From NCBI GenBank assembly GCA_033964015.1, contig CM066919.1:19284146-19348145 (forward strand): a DNA stretch of 64,000 bases, read 5' to 3'. This document shows positions 1 to 11,019 of the stretch, one piece after another. The notes beneath the pieces are model-generated. The model was not told where the DNA came from. It saw only the letters and a program-made list of their open reading frames with translations, and did not search any database. The stretch is from Scolanthus callimorphus. Its lineage: Eukaryota > Cnidaria > Anthozoa > Actiniaria > Edwardsiidae. The position numbers and the translations under genes are program-made. The number at the start of each line of letters is the position of its first letter. Within the stretch, counting starts at the first letter, position 1.

Positions 1-464
1 CCAGTGATAAGCAAGAAACAAGAAAAAATTCATTTCATTTCTTCATTTCGCGTGCTTGAATCGAGAAAAGTGGCTACATTTCATACGGTGCCTCAAAATC
101 TCCATGAGCCCTCGATCCAAGCCCTGTTAATATGGTATTTATCGTCTTGTACGTGAATCACACCTCGCGAAAAATACACTTTTCTTATTCACCATGAACA
201 AAAAGGGCACGACTTGCAACATGAAGAAAATATGAATAAGCAACTTACGGCAACAACTTTTGAATATAAACTCAAGCAAGGAAAATGTAACTTTTTCGTT
301 TTTTTATCACAGTTTCTGCTCAATTTTCTGCATATCAAAGCCACGCCTAAAACGTCACAAATCGGCATGAATACACTTTTCAAGACTAGTTGGCAATGAG
401 CAGGAATGGAAAAATAAATAAAGGAACAATTTTAAAGATGTAGGCATTTAAATTGATGACTTAC
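1..464 (-). other. Intron 1 of cysteine-rich gene copy 1 (partial)
   Basis: This stretch lies downstream of the copy 1 signal-peptide exon on the minus strand and is read as its first intron. A segment near 315-360 matches intron 1 of copies 2, 3 and 4 (near 9790, 16680 and 33690), which shows that the introns were duplicated with the genes. The remaining exons of copy 1 are expected to the left of the window. Confidence 0.7.
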
Positions 465-552
465 AATCTTCAGGCTGTTCCTCGGTGTTGCTGTCGGATG
501 GGGCAGCGGCCGCAAGGGCCACAAGGCCAAGAAGTAAGATAATCAGCTTCAT
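465..552 (-). CDS. Cysteine-rich secreted prepropeptide copy 1, signal-peptide exon only
   Basis: On the minus strand the ATG at 552-550 opens a typical signal peptide: Met-Lys, a leucine-rich core, then Ala-Ala-Ala-Pro. A short acidic start of a propeptide follows (SDSNTEEQPED). The exon ends in a good GTAAGT donor at 464-463 and leaves phase 1. The exon has the same length (88 nt) and almost the same sequence as the first exons of copies 2-4. In the other copies exon 2 lies about 700-900 nt further along the minus strand, so the rest of this gene falls outside the window. Whether the full gene is intact cannot be judged. The function is inferred only from the paralogues: a secreted peptide precursor. 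Confidence 0.8.
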
Positions 553-643
553 CTTTTGACTTGTTCTTGTTCTTCTTGTTTTTTTTCTTCCTCACTTCTT
601 AGGCTGCACGTCAGAGTGATGATCTCTGATGTCCGTGGTCCTG

Positions 644-666
644 CTTTTATGCGCTCTTTGCTTATC
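644..666 (-). promoter_or_regulatory. Core promoter of cysteine-rich copy 1 (TATA and GATA motifs)
   Basis: On the minus strand a GATAAG motif (666-661) is followed by the TATA-like CATAAAAG (651-644), about 92 nt before the ATG. The same pair at nearly the same distance precedes copies 2, 3 and 4, inside a well-conserved block of about 100 bp. The conservation and spacing support a core promoter; transcription start would fall near 615. Confidence 0.65.
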
Positions 667-748
667 AGAGCATTTAGTTGTTTTGCAAACGATTAAAATT
701 TTATTATTCAAGCTAAAAATAACATTATTTTGCGGGCAGGGCCTTTGA

Positions 749-840
749 CAGGTTCTAATATGCGGATGCGGTGAAATGCATTTAAAAGGAAGTTTAAAAT
801 TGAATTCAGTGAGATGAAACATCTCCAAAACAGAAGAAAT
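749..840. repeat. Upstream flank repeat of the cysteine-rich family
   Basis: An AT-rich block containing GAATTCAGTGAGATGAAAC. Related blocks occur near 1826-1905, 10285-10395, 12728-12800, 17195-17280, 19010-19090, 35325-35400 and 35525-35605. They lie upstream of each gene copy, often twice, so the upstream flank itself appears to have been duplicated. Confidence 0.5.
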
Positions 841-1909
841 TAGGTGGTCTTTTATAATTGTTACCATGTAGATAACTTCTGCAAGTCATTGCTCTTTATT
901 GATTATTCTTTCTTGGTGCTTCGTAATAAATTATGGAGAAATTCAGGTGTCGGTGTTGAGAACAAAATCTTGGAAGATCATTATCTTTTAATTGCGTAAC
1001 TGTTTTATAAATGGTTCCAATATGGGCGTGACTTATAGTTTCGAAGAATAAAAGTCAATGCTGGTGAGATTAAAGCTCATTTTAAAGTGAAATCATCAAG
1101 AGCTCATAAGTAGGAACCTCCAGCTTAAAAACTTGAAGCACCGTTATTCCTGACCCTATCTTTTTTTAGAATACGCGAGAAGAGCACAATCAAGATGAAA
1201 TCAGAACAATTTGAGATAATAGATAAATAATGATTTAATAAAGAAATAAAGTGTCTTTTGTAGCTGCACATTGCAGCTACTTAATTAACCCTAACACTAT
1301 TAACTAAAAATTAGCTAAATACTATAACAAACTGCACTAAAATTCTGCACTAAACTATACTAAAAACTAACTAAGTTATGTTTAAGAATAAGTCTATTTA
1401 CAGTTCATGTAAAGGAGAGCGCATTTTTTCAAGATTTCCAAAGACTGAGAAGTAGGTTGAAAAAAAAAAGAACCAAAGCCGAGTTTTTTACCCCGACTTC
1501 GAGGTGTTTGAAATCCTGATAAAAAACTCTTTCGAATGTTTGATTTTTTTTCTCAATCGAATGATTTAATGCTGAGAAAAGAAGGAATAAAATCTCGAAT
1601 TATATGCAAATTAAGACTGCGGTCTCCGACCTCTTCCACGGTTATGATTTTCTTTGTTCAAACTTTGAGAAAAAAACGATACAAAACTATTTAAAACTAG
1701 GAAAAGACAGAGAGAGAGCTCATAAGAGTGTGGCAGTCATATTGAGGCCTGAGTATTCGCATGTCATAGAAGAAAGAAATAAACCCGAACTTTCGTTTTG
1801 TCCATTACGTGTCTGTTATATAAAAGGTTCTAATATCTATTCAAAAGGAAAGTTAATGAATTTAGTGAAGTGAAACTTTACGAAACACTAATTGGTAATC
1901 AGATGGCCC

Positions 1910-2090
1910 TTTACTGTGCAACTATACGTCAACCGGGCAATTTAGCCAATCAGAAAGCGAGTACAGAACAAAGGATATTGAGGTTCTTGAGATCTCATAC
2001 GTCTGCGCTTTTCTCTAAAAATTGTGAAAATTATGAGCAGAAAGTAACTTCATCGACAGACGTATTGTAGGTATTATCTAATTTTAAATT
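1910..2090. repeat. Partial copy of a TIR element (family A)
   Basis: Contains the end sequence CTATACGTCAACCGGGC and an internal part shared with the more complete copies at 11020-11290 and 12785-13015 (including GAGTACAGAACAAAGGATAT). The second end is missing or decayed here. Confidence 0.5.
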
Positions 2091-2149
2091 GGTTTGAATG
2101 ACAAACCAGTAAAATTTCTAATTCTGATAACTTTTGCAATACGTCGATA

Positions 2150-2551
2150 TAGGCCGTTATCACGCAAAATTGATTAATAACATTTAATAGTTATCAGAAA
2201 AAAAGAAACCAGTATTCAATTCTACACATCCATATTAGTAAAATTGCAAAGTTTGGTAAAGATTGCTTGAATACTGATTGAGATAAGAATTTTCATAGCT
2301 TCGTATTCTAGCTTATTTTTTTTGCAAGAAATGTATGGGAAAATACATCGAAACGAGACTGGACGGGCCTGGATGCCCGTCCAGCCTCGACTTGACGTAT
2401 CTGCCCATTATGTACATGTAAAAAGTAAGCCAGAATAGGAAGTTCTGAAAATTCATATCTCAGCCAGTTTTTAAGTAATTGTTTTTAAACTTTGCAATCA
2501 TTACTGATACGGATGTTTAGACTTGAATACTGGATTTCATTCTCTGATAAG
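2150..2551. repeat. TIR element, family B (right end decayed)
   Basis: Starts with TAGGCCGTTATCACGC and is homologous along its length to the complete element at 21839-22249. The right inverted repeat is recognisable (ACTGGATTTCATTCTCTGAT) but the terminal bases are gone. No coding capacity. Confidence 0.6.
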
Positions 2552-2748
2552 GGAAGCGGGCCTTCGCTGATTGGCTGAAATTCCGCGCACGCGTACATAA
2601 AAGTAGCTTAATCTCGGTTTATAAAACAACATTATCTGTCAAAATAACACTGGCATTCGTTTCCTAGTCGTCTGTTCAACCTATGCCTTCGACTTGAACG
2701 CTCTAAAAGTGATTGTGAGGCATAAAAACCACCATTTTGTTTTACGCA

Positions 2749-2817
2749 TGCGTCAGTGGCTGTCACCAGAGCCTCCCCCGCGAGGTGACGAGCCGGGGAG
2801 CTCTGGGTACGAGAATG
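2749..2817. repeat. Fragment of a dispersed TIR family (GAGCTCTGGGTACGAGA)
   Basis: One arm of the family whose fullest copy is at 50128-50355. It reads through the GCATGCG core, the CACCAGAGCCTCC box and the terminal GGGGAGCTCTGGGTACGAGA. Confidence 0.55.
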
Positions 2818-2929
2818 ACCAAAGCTACCTAAACAAAGTCAATTTCAATTTTACAGACATGCTCGTGATTCTACATTAGATTTTGGCGAATACCGTATAT
2901 GAACAGATGAAGAAAATGTTTCTTAGCCT

Positions 2930-3600
2930 ATTCTACACGTATCTTATAAAGATTTCAAGTACAAACCAACATTGGCTGATTGGTAAGGAAAAATTGTTTT
3001 GTTGAAGTGTCGCATTGTCAATCATTGAAGCCAATATCATGGTTATTAATTTTCAATTAGCACAGGGCTAGATTCTAAAATTAGATCACGTGACTCAGAC
3101 AAACAATCTCTCTGAAATCCCATTCAGAAGGATCGCGCTCGAAATACGAGCCAGGCTTTGAGTACATACAAGCTATACTGTTATAATAAGTGGAAGTACC
3201 AGTTTACCAATTCATTTTTTATCGTTCTTTAGAGAGAAAACTGAGAAAATGGGAGAAACCTGTCAGCATGCTTTCTGGGTTTTTAATAAGTGTGACGTCA
3301 TCTGTGCGCAGCGCTATTGTCAACGTAGGAGGCTAGTGTAACAAATTACTGTTCTTTGTTTTTCTTGACAAAAAGCTGGCTTCCTCGGAGACTTAAAAGG
3401 CTCATTGTCGATTTAAGAGCACTTATGAAAGGCGAGCAATATGAAAGGCGAGCAAAGTGCTCTTCTATGTTTGCTCAAGGGTATAAATTCCTTGATTTCA
3501 CAACTGTGCCCAAAACATCTAATGTCGTGCTTCGTGCCTTGCTAAAGTCACTCCGGAAAAAAAAACATTGATTGTCAATGTTTGAGTGTGCTTTGCTAGT
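2930..3600. repeat. Diverged duplicated segment (also at 20030-20640 and 36340-36800)
   Basis: The order of landmarks is shared: GTGTCGCATTGTCAATCA, then a GTGTGACGTCATCTGTGCGC block, then AAAGCTGGCTTCCTCGGAGA, then TGCTCAAGGGT. No open reading frame is conserved between the copies, so I treat it as a repeat or a dead duplicate and not as a gene. Confidence 0.5.
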
Positions 3601-3628
3601 ATTTTGCGGTTTACTAGTTTCAGTAAAT

Positions 3629-4203
3629 GGCCGTTTTCACACTAGAGACGAACAAATCGTCTGGACGGACAAATCGTCTCAAGACGAACAAATCGTCTGA
3701 TGTGAAAACGGGACGAGCAAATTTTCAGACGAACAAATCGTCTAAATTTGTTCGTCTGTTTGGCCGTCTAGGAAGACGATTTTTCATAGACACGAACAAA
3801 TCGACTAAAGTCCCGACCAAAATTCACACTAGACGTACAAACGACGAACAAATCGTCAGACGATTTGTCCGTCCAGACGCCTTTGTTCGTCTTCTAGTGT
3901 GAAAACTTCAGCAATATTTGCGATCTTCGCGTTCCCAATTGACTGCCTTAGCGGATTGCAATTGGACGGACAAATCGTCTGTAGACGAACAAATCGTCAG
4001 ATGTGAAAACGGGACGAACACATTTTCAGACGAACAAATCGTCTAAATTTGTTCGTCTGTTTGGCCGTCTATGAAGACGATTTTTCATAGACGCTTTGTT
4101 CATGTAGACGAACAAATCGACTAAAGTCCGACCTGAATTCACACTAGACGCACAAAGACGAACAAGTCAGACGATTTGTTCGTCTTCTAGTGTGAAAACG
4201 GCC
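3629..4203. mobile_element. MITE-like element with GGCCGTTTTCACACTAGA ends
   Basis: The left end GGCCGTTTTCACACTAGA is repeated inverted at 4186-4203. The interior is a dense set of direct and inverted GACGAACAAATCGTC units, and the left and right halves resemble each other. The open frame at 3627-3902 consists only of these units. Non-autonomous. Confidence 0.75.
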
Positions 4204-4502
4204 ATTGATATGAAACGTTTTAGACAAACTTTACATTGATCCATTGGAGTCGTCCAAAAATTTGATCATGGCGAAAAAACTACGACTTTTTAAATCAGAC
4301 CAAATGTATTGAAACATTAGTTAGTTGAAATTAGGCCCAAATTTTGCGGCGAGCTGATGCGTGGGGCAATTATGTTGATAACATGTGTATCATTTTCGAA
4401 ATCGCAAAGAAATATGTAATTCTTATAAAAAGCTTGACCTTTTTCGAACATATACAAAAAGAATGAGCTATAATAAAATCCCTCAATTTATAACCACTAG
4501 TA

Positions 4503-5645
4503 AGGGACGTGTCATTATTTACCGGGGGGGGGAGGGCTCCCATTTTTTTCAAACAAGGCTAAAAAAAATTACGACCCTCCCCTTGAATATAACAAAAAAA
4601 ATGTGACCCTCCCCAGTCGTAGGTAAAAAAATTGGGACCCTCCCCCATGAAATTTATTTCTGAAAAAACCTGTCAGATAGACTATTGTCCGAGTGATGCA
4701 ATGTCTCTTTCATTCTTCTTAATATAGAAATACTTTTTCTTACTTCTGCCAAAGCTAAAGAACCGCGGTTATTAATTATCGCCTAGAGTATTTACGTGAG
4801 GATTTTGGGTAATACACGGGGAAAATGCAGTGATCCTCCCTCTATGAGTAGAATGATTAACGTGATCCCACTTCTCCCGTCCCCTATTTGAGCTATAGTC
4901 ACTGAAGACATTTTGGCGAAAAAGGGGGACGCATATCTTTCATTGCGCGCGAAGCGCGCCTGAATTTTGATAAACGCATTTCATCAAGCCTCAGAGAAAG
5001 GGTATTATATGAACATGTGTTGTGTACGGTATAGTAAACAAAGCCTGTCAGGAGCCCGGGAAGAACACTACATATATAGGTTAGATATAGATTAGATGAA
5101 AGCTTCTATTGATGGGCTCCTGAGCCAGCAAGGTTATATTATTCATGCGCACAACTGCGCGCCGCAAATGAAGAAGTTATTAAAATATTCATGTGCGCGA
5201 AGCGCGGCCCAACGGACGAATTTGTATGCTTGTAACGTCGAAAACTCATGCTTACCTATGGGGTCTTCTTTCAAATATATAGTGACTTGCACGCCAGGCC
5301 TATCATTACAGGGCAAATTTGGGAGAGTTTGCTTTTCCTCGTCAAGATACACTTGTTCTTGTAAACGGTGTAAGGGTAGTGTCTTCATTGCTCACAGAGT
5401 ATATTAGATGGCATTCTTTATGCGCGCGAAGCGCGCCGAAATTTTTATAGAGAAGTTGCTGAAATAACCACTATCGCCATCTGTTTTATCTTCTTCATCG
5501 TCCAAATGTTTGATGAAAAAATTATGACCCTCCCCCAAACAGGAGTGAAAAAAATTTGGACCCTCCCTTTAGACACGCGAAAAAAATTAGGACCCTCCCC
5601 ACAAAAATAGGAGCCCTCCCCCCCGCTAAATAATGACACGTCCCT
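4503..5645. mobile_element. TIR element, AGGGACGTGTCATTATTTA family (copy 1 of 3)
   Basis: Begins AGGGACGTGTCATTATTTA and ends with the inverse. Each end carries several subterminal units of the type GACCCTCCCC next to T or A runs, and the interior has GCGCGAAGCGCGCC hairpins. There is no transposase. Related copies: 28552-30456 (inverted) and 55590-57339. Confidence 0.75.
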
Positions 5646-7530
5646 AATAGTTCTCACTAGAGCTGCCCCCGTGCTTTTTAAACTGCAGATGTAATAAGTA
5701 TTCAATTAACATTTTTACAGCTGTTTCAGACAACACGCGAACCCACCGTTATCAGCTTGTTGGAGTTTAAGCCGAAACTCTACAAACAATTCTAACCAAA
5801 AGTACTAAAAGCCGTCAAAACTCTAACGAAACTCTAGCGAAATACCGAAAACTCTTCTGAAAACTATTGTGTCACAATTCCAAAACGACTATTAATACAC
5901 ATTCTTACTCAGAAACACTTGCGCACAAAAATCTTGTTTGAAAACTCTATGAATATGAATACTTGAAAGCCTAAAGCCAATTGATCTTTCCGGAAATCCT
6001 TACAACGGAGAACAGAACACAAGACTTTAGACTCGTTGGCTGTCTCTGCTTCGCGACTTCTCTGCTTTTGCTCTTTTTCAATCGCTGCTCCCTAATAACC
6101 TATATCTGCGTTTTTATACCAGCTATCACCTAAAGCTGCTAAAGAGCTTATAATAGAATTTAATTTAACAGAACTAAAAAACGCGTTCCGCCCTTGCCAG
6201 ATTTCCGGTCAACAAAGGTACTATTTTAACCTACTTTGTGTATACTTTAGCGGCAGCCATTACACAGCAGACAGCGCACACATCGGAAGAAGACAAAAAC
6301 GCCTACTTCTCCCTTGTGCTGATGCAAAAAATAATAATTCTAAAGTCCTCTTTCTGAGTTTTGTGAACTTATGAAATGTAAATCTTGTCGGTAAATTATC
6401 ACATTCTTTCGTAGCGAAAGCTAGAGAGGATTTTATAGAGTTGACCTATTGTTAAGCACAATAGCAACCATTTTGAATGCTTTACTACTATTATGAGGTT
6501 TAGAGCTCTTAGCTTTTTGAACATTCAAGTTTTTCTCTAGACTACACAGCCACAGCAGCTCAACATTTGCTAATTCTGAACTATGGATTGCACTGACTGA
6601 CTTCGGCTGAGCGTCTCCTTAGAGTTTTTGGTGATTTATTAAATGTCACGACCAGTTTGTTGTGAATGTTTAGAATTTTTATTGTCCGCCAGTGACAACA
6701 GTAGAGGTCTCAAACCCACGCTGCGAGTCACGTGATCTGGTCATCCAATCATAAACGTTACCCAAGACCTTTTGCGGGCCCTTTGCGAGTCACGTGATCT
6801 GATCATCCAATCATAAACCTTACCCAAGACCTTTTGCGGGCCCTGCTCCGACGAATCGAGATTTTTTCTGGCATATGTACCATATACCCTTATATTTTCT
6901 CTTTACGCGGGGGATTCTATAATGCCTCCTCGGGTTTTGGCCTCTGAAGTACCAAACGCTGCCATGTTAATTCACTACATTGAATTTTACATACTAATTA
7001 TAGCCCTGATTTAGAAATTCTAAAATATCTTCAAATCGGGCTTGTAGAATTTAGGCATTTATTGAATTTATTTTTTCGAGGCATTTATTGTAAAAGTGTC
7101 GGTACAGCCTGAACCTGGGGTGAGAGTAAAAATAGGCGTCGCCTGATTGTCGGCTCGGTAAATGTTCCATGATAATCACTTCGGTGCTTAATGGTTTTTA
7201 AAAATGGTAGGGATGAGCGTCAGGAAACCCTGAAACCCTAAACAATGCTCAGCTGGGAACGAGCTTAGTTCAGTGGGGTCAGTGGGGGTGATTTGCAGTG
7301 TGTGCTCTGACAGTTTCACGCCACGCGCAGAAGCAAGAAAGTTGTCCCTCCCGAGATATCTCGAGGTAGACCGTTCTCATGGAGCTGATGCTGATCGAGA
7401 CGACAACGTTTTGCATTGGCGACTAAATGACGAAATATTCTTGATGAATCCTTTGCCCACTTTCCTTGACCTTTCACTTGTAAGCCAGCGGCGAGAAGGT
7501 TGAAAGAAAGAAAGACAAACGTCACGAATG
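5646..7530. other. Intergenic stretch without a supported gene
   Basis: Holds the 62-bp direct repeat at 6722-6843 and, at about 6950-7160, a segment whose diverged inverted copy lies at 28200-28480. I see nothing coding. Confidence 0.5.
6722..6843. repeat. Two direct 62-bp repeats with CACGTGATC and CCAAT motifs
   Basis: Two adjacent copies differ at only a few positions. Each has GAGTCACGTGATCTG, an inner CATCCAATCATAAAC and a terminal CCTTTTGCGGGCCC. Confidence 0.75.
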
Positions 7531-7538
7531 CTTTGTTA

Positions 7539-7544
7539 TTTATT
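7539..7544 (-). terminator. Poly(A) signal of cysteine-rich copy 2
   Basis: AATAAA on the minus strand about 106 nt after the stop codon. It sits in a conserved 3' flank also found at 13311-13316 and 31036-31041 behind copies 3 and 4. Confidence 0.6.
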
Positions 7545-7649
7545 GAAAACCATCACGTGCTAAATACAACACTAAAGTGAAAAGAGCCGTTTGTACGTGC
7601 TTGATTACATTTCATTAAGAATTGCAATTTATAAAAGTGCATGTATTGA

Positions 7650-10088
7650 TTATTGATTGCATGCATTGACACACGACTGGTAAACGGAATTCCTGTAAGT
7701 GTTGCAGCTTGCGGCACATGCATTGTACGCTGCACCCGATAACTTCCTGCATTTTGGCCACATACAGCTATGGTAGTACAAGTACCACGAATAGTACGAG
7801 CATTTCTGAAGGCACACTGAGTAACAGTGGTTACAATAACATGCCCAGAGGGTCTTGCCCGTGTGAAGCCTGACTTGTTTGCAGGAAACCCTTCCATTAG
7901 GCGCACAACCCATAATCTTATAACCATGATGACCATAAAAACCTGTAATAAAGAAAAATAATTCACCTACACTTTTCTATAATAACAAATCGCGCTCACA
8001 ATGTTGTCATTGAAGTTTGAAGAAATCATACGTGAGCGGCATTGCGTGATGGGAGGGAAGAAAAACGATTCCACCAGTCAAATCTTTGAGCCAATCAGAT
8101 TCTTGCCTTCGCCTAGTGCAGTCGCCTGGCTTTCTGACGTGACCTTGTCTGGTTTTAGTCGATCAGAGGGAAGCCAGGTGACTGCACTAGGCGAAACTGG
8201 GCAATGGAAGCCTCCGCAACCATGCATGTGATCGCATTTCATTTACAACTAGATGTTGTATTGGGGATCGATCATTGGAAGGGGAGGGAGTGGAGGATAA
8301 ATGGGGAAGCCCTAAGAATAGATATAAATTTAAGCTGAGAGTGTTAACCTCAAAATCATGGGCCTCTTAATCAGACGCAGACTTTGTAGCGTGAACATTT
8401 GGTACTGATAGTAGAAGCAACTGAAAAAAGAAGTTTTAAAAATGATGATGAACAAAACCTGAAGAACTTGAAGAACAGAAACTGAGAAAACTGAGTAGGA
8501 ATTGAAATTTGCTCTGGTATTCTTATATTTTATTGATTATGAATATAATTTTTTCAATTCGTGTTATTAGTTTCAGTGTCTGTCGAGGGTTGAAAACGTC
8601 TTCCCCTACCTCTTTTAGCCACCTCCGCTGCTTCATCTTCACTGGCGGGATTGGTATCTGTCGACGATAAAGCAAAGTGAATAGGGGGTAGTGCTGTAGT
8701 TTCATCATGTCCAGTACTTGTGTACCGAATTTGTTGGAACTCCAGGTATTAAGTCAAATTAGGTACTAGTGGAACTTTAATAGGGTAGTGTACATAGGTC
8801 ACGATTTTACTAAAATTACTAAATTAGGGTAAAAATTTAGGAAGGATTATAGAGAAAGTACGCTTATCCCTGTGTTCTGATTGGCTGTTGTCCATTCAAT
8901 ATTGAGTATACACGTTATTCCTGTGTTCTGATTGGCTGTTGTCCATTCAATATTGAGTATACACGCTATTCCTGTGTTCTGATTGGCTGTTGTCCATTCA
9001 ATATTGGTTTTGCTAGTTCATGATGTGAGTGCCTCATTTGGTGTTTGAAATAAAGTTGAAGTTGAAGTTGAATTTTTACAAAGACTTTCACGTGTCACGT
9101 AGAGTGTCTTATGCTCGAATCACGAGAAACATTTTTGTCGTTTGACTTATCACGGAAAGAAAGCGGATCGATCACGGTTCACGAGATTACACCTGTACGC
9201 CTTCCCTTTATAACGACTATTTGACACACTAACGTTTTCATAAAACTATACCTTGAGGAAGCTCTTCTGGCATGGCATCATCTTTGGGAACAACAAAATA
9301 AAATAAAGTCAATATTGTACTGTCGATGGATTGAAGAAAACTCAAGATTGTTCACTTCTTTTCGCCCTCCCAAACTTATCAAACAGTAGATAATAATACA
9401 TAGACAATAACAATGGTATGACTAGTTTTACGGGAAAACTAGGTGGTCTGCGTCGGCGGAGACGTGAACATGAACAACAACAACCAAAGGTTGAGATTTA
9501 TGTTAAACGCCGTGGAAAAATGGTGTTTTGCTGACGTTTCGAGCGTTAGCCCTTCGTCGGAGCAAAGACGAAGGGCTAACGCTCGAAACGTCAGCAAAAC
9601 ATCATTTTTCCACGGCGTTTAACATAAATCTCAACCTTTGGTTGTTGTTGTTCATAGGCAATAACAGATCCATTTGTTACCATTTAATAGGCGACGGAAA
9701 TCATTTCGGGAGTCTTCATAAAACAACCTTTCAATCAGTAAACTAAAGCAAGGGAAATAGAATGTAATAGAATTTCTTCGTTTTTTATTACAGTTTCTGC
9801 TCAACGTCTGCATATCAAAGCCACGCCCAAAACGTTACGTTGATCAAATACATCAAGGGATTTCTAAATTGTTTCCATCAGCAATACACTTTTCAAGATT
9901 AGTTCGCACGGAGCAGAAGGAAAAATAAATACGTGCTCGAGATAAAAACATTAAGAGGAACACGTTTGAGAGGTAAGATTTTAAATTGATGATGACTTAC
10001 AATCTTCAGGTTGATCCTCGGTGTTGCTGTCGGATGGGGCAGCGGCCACAAGGGCCACAAGGCCAAGTAGCAAGATAAACAGCTTCAT
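7650..10088 (-). CDS. Cysteine-rich secreted prepropeptide, copy 2 (four exons, intact)
   Basis: Exons are 10088-10001, 9281-9252, 8657-8610 and 7942-7650; all junctions are GT-AG in phase 1 and sum to 153 codons. The 152-residue product has a signal peptide (about 1-17), an acidic propeptide and a Lys-Arg cleavage site at residues 54-55. The mature peptide of 97 residues starts GFYGHHGYK and is rich in Tyr and Cys. Its 13 cysteines follow C-x7-C-x13-C-x-C-x2-C-x3-C-x3-C-x11-C-x4-C-x10-C-x3-C-x10-C-x3-C. This layout is typical of secreted peptides such as toxins, antimicrobial peptides or hormones. I recognise no named family, so the function is unknown. Oddity: the acceptor of exon 2 used by copies 3 and 4 is mutated here (TAG to TTG), and an AG nine bases further keeps the frame. 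Intron 1 holds a large palindrome and intron 2 a CCAAT minisatellite. Confidence 0.85.
8103..8204. repeat. Short palindromic TIR element
   Basis: CGCCTAGTGCAGTCGCCTGG on the left is matched inverted by CCAGGTGACTGCACTAGGCG on the right, with about 40 bp between. It lies in intron 3 of copy 2. Confidence 0.65.
8871..9012. repeat. CCAAT minisatellite, 51-bp unit, three copies
   Basis: Three units start at 8871, 8922 and 8973, each with TGTGTTCTGATTGGCTGTTG. On the gene strand this reads as CAGCCAATCAGA, a good match to the NF-Y CCAAT-box consensus. It lies in intron 2 of copy 2; the expanded homologue is at 15050-15705 in copy 3. Confidence 0.85.
9472..9653. mobile_element. Near-perfect 182-bp palindrome in intron 1 of copy 2
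   Basis: The arms (GAACAACAACAACCAAAGGT outwards, GACGAAGGGCTAACGCTCGA inwards) pair almost perfectly around a short loop near 9562. The structure is that of a foldback or MITE element. Confidence 0.7.
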
Positions 10089-10173
10089 CTTTTGACTTGT
10101 TCTTGTTCTTGGTCTTTTTCTTTCTCACTTCTTAGGCTGCACGTCAGAGTGATGGTTTCTGAGGCTCGTGGTC

Positions 10174-10198
10174 CTTTTTTATGCGCTCTCTGCTTATC
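10174..10198 (-). promoter_or_regulatory. Core promoter of cysteine-rich copy 2
   Basis: GATAAG (10198-10193) and the TATA-like CATAAAAAAG (10183-10174) lie about 86-95 nt before the ATG, as in the paralogues. Confidence 0.6.
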
Positions 10199-11019
10199 AG
10201 AGCATTTAGTTGTTTTGCAAACGATTAAAAAAAATTATTATTCAAGCTAAAAATAACATTCTTTTGCGGGCAGGGCCTTTGACAGGTTCTAATATGCGGA
10301 TGATGTGAAATGCATTTAAAAGGATAAGTTTAAAATTGAATTCAGTGAGATGAAACATCTCCAAAACGAAAGAGTTTAGATAGCCTTTTATTGAATTTTT
10401 GATATGTAGATAACTTCTGCAATTCATTGCTCTTTATTGATTATACTTTCTTGGTGCTTCGTAACAAATTCATCGAGAAATTCAGGTGATAGTGTTGAGA
10501 ACAAAATCTTGGAAGATCAATATCTTTTAGTATTGCGTACCTTTTTTATATAAGGTACCAATATCCAAATGCAGCGAATTGCTTTAACAGAAAAAAACGA
10601 GCGCGATAGCGCTTAGTTCGATTTGAAAAGAACAAGTATGATTTCAGACCAAAATTGAACTCCACTCGGTTCAATTACAACTTTATTATATAGATTTTGA
10701 AAATTATTTCCAAGTCATTTTTTGAAGATTTTGAGTGATAATCACGACTTTAGAAATAGATTGTCGAGCATGCGGAATTACACGACACAAGGTCGTTAAT
10801 GTTCCAAAACCATTAGGAATACAAGAGACAACATTGCTCGCGCATATTTTATCCGTTACACTGATGATGTGGCAGGAGCCACGAAACGTCTGATTAATAT
10901 TTAAGCGCTTTACAATCCAAATTTTATATATTTTTAATCTAGATCAAACACATCGAGTGTTTGAAATCCTGATGGAAAACTCTATCAAGTGTTTGATACT
11001 TCTCAAACGAATTATTTAC

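Noticed and set aside
3627..3902. 91-residue frame with TNKSS repeats
   Set aside because: It is a translation of the inverted GACGAACAAATCGTC units of a TIR element.
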